Source: Vibrio sinensis (GTDB lineage: Bacteria; Pseudomonadota; Gammaproteobacteria; Enterobacterales; Vibrionaceae). From it: a DNA stretch of 64,000 nucleotides. A program made the translations under genes and the position numbers. The notes beneath the pieces were generated by a model, which did no database searches, was not told the origin of the DNA, and saw only the letters and a list, made by a program, of their open reading frames with translations. Position 1 is the stretch's first letter. Each line of letters begins with the position of its first letter. Positions 58,262 to 64,000 of this stretch are shown here, in pieces. The stretch covers positions 1-64,000 of the forward strand of contig NZ_QVMU01000010.1 in NCBI RefSeq assembly GCF_003605645.1. The letters are read 5' to 3'.

Positions 58262-60271
58262 ATGCCAATGAGGTATACCCCAACCTTAAAACTCAGCACA
58301 AGGTTAGTGGCATTTGTTACTGTGATTGTTACCAGTGCAATGTTTATTCTTTTTTTAGGCGGGACCTTGTCATTCAGAAGTTTAGGGCAAGAGTATTTAG
58401 ACCATTCTTTGAAAGGGATTGTTGAGGTCGTCGATAAAGAAATGGAAGATCCGGATGCTGCTTATTCTTTGCAGCGTTGGATGCCTAAAATGTTACAAGC
58501 TTCCAATATTGTTGAGATGCAACTCTCTTCAAGTGCAGGGGTTATTTATCGATTTAAAGACACCTCCTCGAAAGTTGATCGTAATTTACTTTACTCAGCC
58601 GACTTTAAATTAGAGAGAAACAAAGGGTATAGCCTCCATTTTCAGGCAGTCCCACCCTATTTAGGGTATGGTTATTCAATCCAAGCGTTTTGGTCTATTA
58701 CTCTGGCTGTAGGGCTGATTGTATTTTGTTTAGCTCAAGCTGTTAAATGGTTAAAACTGCAATTTTTAGGATCGGAACTGTTAGAAGAGCGCGGTCGTAT
58801 GATTCTTGCTGGCCGAGTGCAAGAGTATGCAAAAGGTGATGTAAAAGAATGGCCTTATACCGCGAGTGAAGCTCTCGATCTTTTGATTGAAGAACTGCAA
58901 GATGCCCGACAAGAGCGCAGTCGCTTTGATACTTTTATTCGCACTCAAACATTTTTAGATCAACTTACGGGAACCGCTAACCGAGTTTTGTTTGATAGTA
59001 AGTTAGAGTCCGCTTTGTCTGAAAGTGGGGCTCATGGCGGGATCTTACTATTACGAATTGATGATTGGGATCTATTAAAACAAGAGAGTGGCAGTCAAGC
59101 GGCGAACGATCTTATTGTTGAGGTCGGGGAAAGCATTAGCAATATTATCCAACGCTATCCTGATGTGATTTTAGCTCGATATTATCATTCTGATTTTGCG
59201 ATTTTTGCGCCGCACTTAAATAGTAAAGAAGTCGCAAGCATTGCTATTAATACACTAAAGCAATTGGCAAAAATAAATCCACCAAGCTCCCTTGATAAAG
59301 ATAACTGGTGTCATATCGGTATTAGCATGTTCCAAGAGGGAGAGCGACATGGACGGGTTATCGATGAAGCTGAGACAGCGTTAAAGAGTGCGCAACTCCA
59401 AGGTGTGAATACTTGGAACCGATTTAAGAAACTAGAGAGCAAAGCAGAGCGAGGAAGCGTTCGCTGGCGTACGATATTCGATCAAGAACTTAAGGCAGAT
59501 AAGATTCAGATATTTTCTCAGCCATGTTACTTAGTCAATTCCGCCTTAGAGTTACATATTGATCATTATGAACTATTTACTCGAATTAACGATCCTGACG
59601 CAGGGTTGATTAAGGCCTCGCGTTTCTATGGTGCGCTTGAATCTGTGGGTTATGAAGCGATCTTGGACCGTGCGGTAATGACACGAGTCGTCAATTTTTT
59701 GAAAGCGTCAAATAATGGTTCATGTTATTCTATAAACTTAAGTGTTAATCCATTTTCAGACCGTAAATACTTTAGATGGTTTAGATACGAACTTCTCCAA
59801 TTGTCAGCAGAGAATAGAGCACAACTGATGTTTGAATTCTCTGAGGGACGTTTTGTCAAACATCTAGATTATATGAGACCTGTGGTTAAAACACTGGTGG
59901 GTTTAGGGTGTAAAGTGACAATTGGCCAAGTTGGGCGTTCAATCGTTAGTACGCATTATTTGAAAGACCTGCCTATTGATTATATGAAGCTGCATCGTAG
60001 TCTCGTTAAGCAGGTTGATAAGAAACATGAGAATCAATTATTTATACGTAGCCTTTTAGGGGCTTGTGACGGATTGAAAACTCAATTGGTCGCCGTTGGT
60101 GTGGATCAAAAACAAGAATACAAAACTATGCTCGATCTTGGCGTGAAAGGGGTTCAAGGACGTTATTTTCAGGCGGAAGAAGCTTTTCTTCCTAGTGAAC
60201 AAAGTCCACGTCTCTTAGGTTCCTCACCCAAAATACAGGTCGGACGAAGAAACCGTTGGCGGAAGAGTTGA
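58262..60271 (+). CDS. mshH: MshH, CsrD-like degenerate GGDEF-EAL protein
   Basis: This 669-residue inner-membrane protein has membrane segments at about 15-35 and 142-162, a periplasmic sensor between, a HAMP-like stretch, then degenerate GGDEF and EAL domains. The GGDEF position reads HSDF (309-312) and the EAL position ELF (437-439), so neither enzyme activity is expected. This mirrors E. coli CsrD (HRSDF, ELM), which promotes RNase E decay of the CsrB and CsrC RNAs. AAGGA lies 5 bases before the ATG at 58262. It is the first gene of the MSHA pilus secretion cluster, 8 bases before mshI. Confidence 0.92.
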   Translation: MPMRYTPTLKLSTRLVAFVTVIVTSAMFILFLGGTLSFRSLGQEYLDHSLKGIVEVVDKEMEDPDAAYSLQRWMPKMLQASNIVEMQLSSSAGVIYRFKDTSSKVDRNLLYSADFKLERNKGYSLHFQAVPPYLGYGYSIQAFWSITLAVGLIVFCLAQAVKWLKLQFLGSELLEERGRMILAGRVQEYAKGDVKEWPYTASEALDLLIEELQDARQERSRFDTFIRTQTFLDQLTGTANRVLFDSKLESALSESGAHGGILLLRIDDWDLLKQESGSQAANDLIVEVGESISNIIQRYPDVILARYYHSDFAIFAPHLNSKEVASIAINTLKQLAKINPPSSLDKDNWCHIGISMFQEGERHGRVIDEAETALKSAQLQGVNTWNRFKKLESKAERGSVRWRTIFDQELKADKIQIFSQPCYLVNSALELHIDHYELFTRINDPDAGLIKASRFYGALESVGYEAILDRAVMTRVVNFLKASNNGSCYSINLSVNPFSDRKYFRWFRYELLQLSAENRAQLMFEFSEGRFVKHLDYMRPVVKTLVGLGCKVTIGQVGRSIVSTHYLKDLPIDYMKLHRSLVKQVDKKHENQLFIRSLLGACDGLKTQLVAVGVDQKQEYKTMLDLGVKGVQGRYFQAEEAFLPSEQSPRLLGSSPKIQVGRRNRWRKS

Positions 60272-60279
60272 AGTAGTAA

Positions 60280-61719
60280 ATGAAAATTCAATCTTTAATT
60301 GGAAAGTTCGGGAAAAAGGCAAAAGTGGGCAGTGACTTAATTGTTATTGTTCAGCCTGCGGCATTGTATTTTTCACCTAACCAGAAATTTAATCTACCAG
60401 AACAAGTTGCACTCAATGGGCTTGATTGGCTTCCTGGATTGAAACGTGCGCTGGATGCAGCGAATATTTCAGATATCACAATTGATGTCGTTTTAAGTTC
60501 AAATTTTTATCAGACTTACCAAATAGATAAGCCGAACCTCCCTCAAGAAGAACTTAGCAAAGCGTTACCATTTCTACTTAAAGATTTAATTGCGGAAAAA
60601 GTGACAGATATTGTTGCTGATTCTTTACCCATGCCAACTGGGCATAAACTGCAAGTCTATGTCGTTGCTAAGAAACTCATTTTAGACCTCGTTAACTTGC
60701 TAGAATCGAGCAAGATTCAATTAGGTCACGTCGGCGTTGAAGATGATTTATGGGGAAAAACAGCGTCAGGCTCACAACAATTTTTCCTATTGCAAAAAAG
60801 TAAACAATGCCACTTTAAAGTGAGTGCATTTGTTGAGCAACGATGCATCTTCCAACGAACCATTCGTGGTGTTAGTTCGCCAGTTACTGGCGTAGCGCTA
60901 AGTGGTTTGCAATTAGATGGTTTAGCTCTAGAACTTCAACGTTCAGTCGATTATCTATCCTCACAGCTTCGTGGTGCTTCGTTACACCAAATGAAAGTGT
61001 GCTGTGATGAAGAAGATAATAATGAATTGGTTTCAGAATTAGGCCAAAGACTAAGTGTTAAAGTTTCAACCCTTACTGATGTTGCACAGGAGTCTGGGGT
61101 TGTACTAACACAACATGCGAATGCTTTAACTCCGGACTTTATTAATCTTTATCCTGCACATCTAAAACCTAAGCGTGAGCATTTTACGTTGACATCTGTT
61201 TTGATGTTTTCTTCAAGTTTACTCATCTTTGGTGTGTTGTCTTACAGTTTTCTCCAATATCAAAAAACACAGCTGTCTCAAGAGCTAGATGTTTATAAGT
61301 CTGAAGAAATAGAGCTAAAGCAGCAGTTAAATGAATTAAACCAACGTTTAGCGACCCATCGCCCATCGATGGAAAAAGTAGCGGCGGTGAAGCGCTTAAA
61401 GTTAGAAATTGAATCAAAGAAAGAGTCTTTGGATGCAGTCGGTCATTATGATCAAGCTCGTCAAATCGGTTATTCTGGCGTTATGGGCGGTTTAGCCAAG
61501 CTTGGCAGCAAAGATATCTCACTTAATTACATCATGATGGATGAGCATACTCTTAATTTAAGAGGTTTAGCCAAAAATGCCGAGTCGGTTCCGAGTTGGG
61601 TGAATCAATTTAAGAATGAATTGAACTTGGTTGGACGGGCTTTTGATAAGCTCAAAATCGGTCGAAATGAGCAAGATATTATTACTTTTGAATTGCAAAC
61701 CAAAGAGGATACGCAGTAA
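60280..61719 (+). CDS. mshI: MSHA biogenesis protein MshI (PilM-PilN-like)
   Basis: MshI is a 479-residue assembly protein of the mannose-sensitive haemagglutinin type IV pilus. The N-terminal cytoplasmic part (1-300) looks like an actin-like PilM domain. The segment PDFINLYPAHLKPKR (285-299), resembling the PilN NLLP motif, precedes a single membrane helix at about 304-326. A periplasmic coiled coil (about 327-385) and a PilN-like domain follow. It thus joins PilM and PilN functions in one chain. Its stop shares a base with the mshJ start. Confidence 0.93.
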   Translation: MKIQSLIGKFGKKAKVGSDLIVIVQPAALYFSPNQKFNLPEQVALNGLDWLPGLKRALDAANISDITIDVVLSSNFYQTYQIDKPNLPQEELSKALPFLLKDLIAEKVTDIVADSLPMPTGHKLQVYVVAKKLILDLVNLLESSKIQLGHVGVEDDLWGKTASGSQQFFLLQKSKQCHFKVSAFVEQRCIFQRTIRGVSSPVTGVALSGLQLDGLALELQRSVDYLSSQLRGASLHQMKVCCDEEDNNELVSELGQRLSVKVSTLTDVAQESGVVLTQHANALTPDFINLYPAHLKPKREHFTLTSVLMFSSSLLIFGVLSYSFLQYQKTQLSQELDVYKSEEIELKQQLNELNQRLATHRPSMEKVAAVKRLKLEIESKKESLDAVGHYDQARQIGYSGVMGGLAKLGSKDISLNYIMMDEHTLNLRGLAKNAESVPSWVNQFKNELNLVGRAFDKLKIGRNEQDIITFELQTKEDTQ

Positions 61720-62369
61720 TGAATTCGCGTTGGCAGCAATTAGAGCAAAAATTTTCGCAGTTAAGTCTTCGTGAAAAGTCGCTTATTACTCTTTGTATTC
61801 TGGTCGTTATCGTTTTAGTGGGTCATGTTTTTGCCCTTGAACCGTTATTTAAAAGCAATCAGGTGATGGAAACGAAAATATCTACCGCGAAGTTGGCTAA
61901 TCAAACCTTGGAAAGCCAAATGATGGTTGCAACGGCCAAGCTCAATAAAGATCCAGACCAAGATATCAATATTGAATACAAAAGCTTAGTGAGAGAAAGC
62001 CAGGAGCTATCTACAGAGCTAGCTAGTATCATTGAAAATTTAATCTCACCGAGTGAAATGTCCCAATTACTAGAGCAAGTTTTGTCTGGAACTAAAGGAC
62101 TAAAATTGATCTCGTTGGAGTCCTTAAAAGCGGAACCTATCACGGGCGAGAAAGCCACCAAGACTTATGCGGGATATTTTGTCCATCCAGTACGTCTTGA
62201 GCTAACAGGAAGCTACTTTTCAGTATTGAAGTATCTAGAAACCTTAGAATCATTACCTGTAAACTACTATTGGAAAAGCTTTAATTATCAAGTAGAAAAG
62301 TACCCTAATGCTAAGTTGGTGTTGGAAGTCTATACCTTGGGAACAAGACAGGAGTTTATCGGTGGTTAG
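61719..62369 (+). CDS. mshJ: MSHA biogenesis protein MshJ (PilO-like)
   Basis: MshJ is a 216-residue bitopic inner-membrane protein of the pilus alignment subcomplex, by topology the PilO equivalent. A short cytoplasmic start is followed by a membrane helix at about 20-39 and a coiled-coil periplasmic segment at about 45-110. A ferredoxin-like domain, seen around VRLELTGSYFSVLKYLETLE, follows. It overlaps mshI by 1 base and mshK by 8, so the set is translationally coupled. Confidence 0.92.
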   Translation: MNSRWQQLEQKFSQLSLREKSLITLCILVVIVLVGHVFALEPLFKSNQVMETKISTAKLANQTLESQMMVATAKLNKDPDQDINIEYKSLVRESQELSTELASIIENLISPSEMSQLLEQVLSGTKGLKLISLESLKAEPITGEKATKTYAGYFVHPVRLELTGSYFSVLKYLETLESLPVNYYWKSFNYQVEKYPNAKLVLEVYTLGTRQEFIGG

Positions 62370-62691
62370 TAAATGGTTGATTGGCTTATTAGGCGTTACG
62401 TCGGTGAGTTTTGCAGCTCAAGATCCTACCGCACCGTTGAATTGGCAAGTGAGTACGCAAAAAGCCCCTACAGCAAAAGTGACTCGCGTGAATGTCCCTA
62501 ATTTACAGAGTATTGTCTGTGGTTCGCAACTTGAGTGTGTTGCGATTCTAAATGGAAAAGCCTTATCAGAGGGTGAAAAATTGAATGGTTTCAATATTCA
62601 GCGCATTGATAGTGAGTATGTCATGCTTACCCGCGGCAAAAAGCACTGGAAGCTTGAACTGTTTCCTCAAAACATAAAACAACAACAATAA
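62362..62691 (+). CDS. mshK: MSHA biogenesis protein MshK (PilP-like)
   Basis: MshK is a 109-residue periplasmic protein that by position and pattern links the inner-membrane alignment complex to the secretin MshL. It has a signal peptide (VSKWLIGLLGVTSVSFAA) followed by QDPTAPL, the typical start of PilP/GspC-like periplasmic domains. Two cysteines (VCGSQLECVAILNGK) could form a disulphide. I chose the GTG at 62362, which has AGGAG 7 bases upstream; an ATG at 62308 is open but lies deep inside mshJ with no ribosome site. Confidence 0.88.
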   Translation: MVSKWLIGLLGVTSVSFAAQDPTAPLNWQVSTQKAPTAKVTRVNVPNLQSIVCGSQLECVAILNGKALSEGEKLNGFNIQRIDSEYVMLTRGKKHWKLELFPQNIKQQQ

Positions 62692-62710
62692 TAAAGGGTA
62701 GTTGAATCGT

Positions 62711-64000
62711 ATGCGTAACCTTATTTTAGCCACCACGATTATATCATTGGCTGGTTGTTCTATGGGACATCGAGACCCAGTTGAAGCGAAAGCTGCCCTC
62801 AATCAAGCCATCAATGAGTCCAATAGTCGTGAGCTTCAAGAACTTCCACCATCGGTCGAAGCTGACTTAATGCCGAGCTTAGATTCCTCTGACCAAGTTA
62901 ATACAGAGACGATGAAACGATTTCGAATCAAAGCAGATCGTGTTGAAGCGACCGCTTTTTTCGCTAGCTTGGTCAAAGGTACCGAATTCAGTATAGCCAT
63001 TCATCCTAACGTGACTGGGCGAATTACCGTGAACTTATCTGATGTGACGTTAGATGAAGTGCTTGCCGTTGTTCGTGATATGTACGGCTATGAAATCAAG
63101 AAAATTGGTAAGGTTATTCAAGTATACCCTGCGGGTTTAAGAACTGTGACCATCCCTGTCGATTACTTACAGTTTAAGCGTAGTGGACGCTCACTTACTT
63201 CAATTACCACCGGTACCATCACTAATACTGACAGTGACTCATCTTCGGATTCTTCGTCCAGTTCATCAAGTTCTTCTAGCTCGACCAGTACTTCAAAAGG
63301 TGGAACTGAGATTGAAACCACCAGTGAAAGTGATTTTTGGCCGCAATTAGAACAAGCGGTGGAGCAACTGATTGGTTCTGGTAAAGGCCAAAGTGTTGTC
63401 GTTACCCCACAGGCGAGTGTGATTACGGTTCGTGCGTACCCAGATGAATTACGTCAAGTGCGGGAGTTTCTTGGTATCGCGCAGCAACGTATGCACCGTC
63501 AGGTTATTTTGGAAGCCAAAATTTTAGAAGTCACTTTAAGTGATGGCTATCAACAAGGGATCAATTGGTCGAAAGCGTTCAGTTCTAATGGAACCAATTA
63601 CAGCATAGGCCAAGGTTCAATTGTAAAAGATAGCACTGGCAGTATTTTACCTGTGGGTTTACCGGGTTTAGACGCTATAGGTAACTTGCTCGGTGGGCAA
63701 ACTAACTTAGTTATCTCAAGTGGAAGTTTTGATGCGGTATTAAGCTTTATGGCGACTCAAGGCGATCTTAATGTTCTGTCTAGTCCTAGAGTAACAGCAT
63801 CAAATAACCAAAAAGCGGTGATCAAAGTCGGTACCGATGAATATTACGTGACAGACTTCTCCAGTGTTGTTGGATCGGGTGATAATTCAGAGCCTGCACC
63901 AGAAGTTGAACTTACGCCATTTTTCTCTGGAATCTCACTGGATGTAACGCCGCAAATTGATGATCAAGGCAATGTTTTACTCCATGTACATCCCGCTGTT
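62711..64000 (+). CDS. mshL: MSHA pilus secretin MshL (5' part, runs off the window)
   Basis: The window holds 430 codons of an outer-membrane secretin lipoprotein for the MSHA pilus. The lipobox LAGC gives Cys16. An STN/N0 domain occupies about 70-140 (FRIKADRVEATAFF, TVNLSDVTLDEVLAVVRDM). A serine-rich linker with an 11-Ser run at 181-191 follows, then an N1-type domain (ESDFWPQLEQAVEQLIGSG) and the start of the secretin core (QVILEAKILEVTLSDGYQQG and LNVLSSPRVTASNNQKAVIK). The frame is open to the last base; about 130 residues should follow outside. It starts 19 bases after mshK. Confidence 0.93.
   Translation, partial: MRNLILATTIISLAGCSMGHRDPVEAKAALNQAINESNSRELQELPPSVEADLMPSLDSSDQVNTETMKRFRIKADRVEATAFFASLVKGTEFSIAIHPNVTGRITVNLSDVTLDEVLAVVRDMYGYEIKKIGKVIQVYPAGLRTVTIPVDYLQFKRSGRSLTSITTGTITNTDSDSSSDSSSSSSSSSSSTSTSKGGTEIETTSESDFWPQLEQAVEQLIGSGKGQSVVVTPQASVITVRAYPDELRQVREFLGIAQQRMHRQVILEAKILEVTLSDGYQQGINWSKAFSSNGTNYSIGQGSIVKDSTGSILPVGLPGLDAIGNLLGGQTNLVISSGSFDAVLSFMATQGDLNVLSSPRVTASNNQKAVIKVGTDEYYVTDFSSVVGSGDNSEPAPEVELTPFFSGISLDVTPQIDDQGNVLLHVHPAV

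Overview
The window is ordinary chromosomal DNA of a Vibrionaceae gammaproteobacterium, almost certainly a Vibrio species. The assignment rests on protein resemblance and gene order remembered from Vibrio cholerae: uvrA next to a PglL-type O-oligosaccharyltransferase, a galU-qstR-ssb segment, and ssb followed by mshH-I-J-K-L. No database search was possible. Coding density is high. I see no insertion sequence, prophage, integron or CRISPR array. The accessory-like parts are the tRNA loci and their repeats.

Layout. 1-1048: a tRNA-Asp gene followed by three tandem units of about 218 bp, each carrying a decayed tRNA-Asp-like segment and, in two units, a terminator-like hairpin. 1049-8862: a small unknown exported protein, a DedA transporter, an NhaP antiporter, metH with a candidate MetJ operator, and mgtE. 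9079-16790 (minus strand): yrbG-kdsD-kdsC-lptC-lptA-lptB-rpoN-hpf-ptsN-rapZ-ptsO, joining Kdo synthesis, LPS export, sigma-54 and the nitrogen PTS. 17037-22431 (plus strand): mlaFEDCB-ibaG-murA, then plsC. The two divergent operons together serve outer-membrane lipid asymmetry, LPS and peptidoglycan precursors.

22700-25910: two tRNA clusters (Phe, Thr, Asn) with matching promoters and spacers flank a chemoreceptor gene, which suggests segmental duplication. 25973-31401: mltC, yggX, mutY, trmB, glsB, msrA. 31517-37778: tamA-tamB-ytfP and a DUF2799-like lipoprotein. 37827-41998: ppa, a full-length 127-bp ERIC element, fbp, mpl, ubiX. 42041-45520: a TPP riboswitch and thiBPQ. 45587-50622: yjgA, pmbA, lysC with a lysine riboswitch and promoter, and a class V aminotransferase.

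50714-64000: pglL, uvrA (with a LexA-box candidate), galU, qstR, ssb, and the start of the mannose-sensitive haemagglutinin (MSHA) type IV pilus cluster mshH-I-J-K-L; mshL runs off the end. Surface and DNA-handling functions meet here: pilus secretion, protein O-glycosylation, UDP-glucose supply, competence regulation and DNA repair.

Most of the window is well-known biology. I found no clearly new system. The most unusual object is the tRNA-Asp-derived repeat array at 183-815, which resembles in architecture the tyrT/rtT repeats of Escherichia coli.
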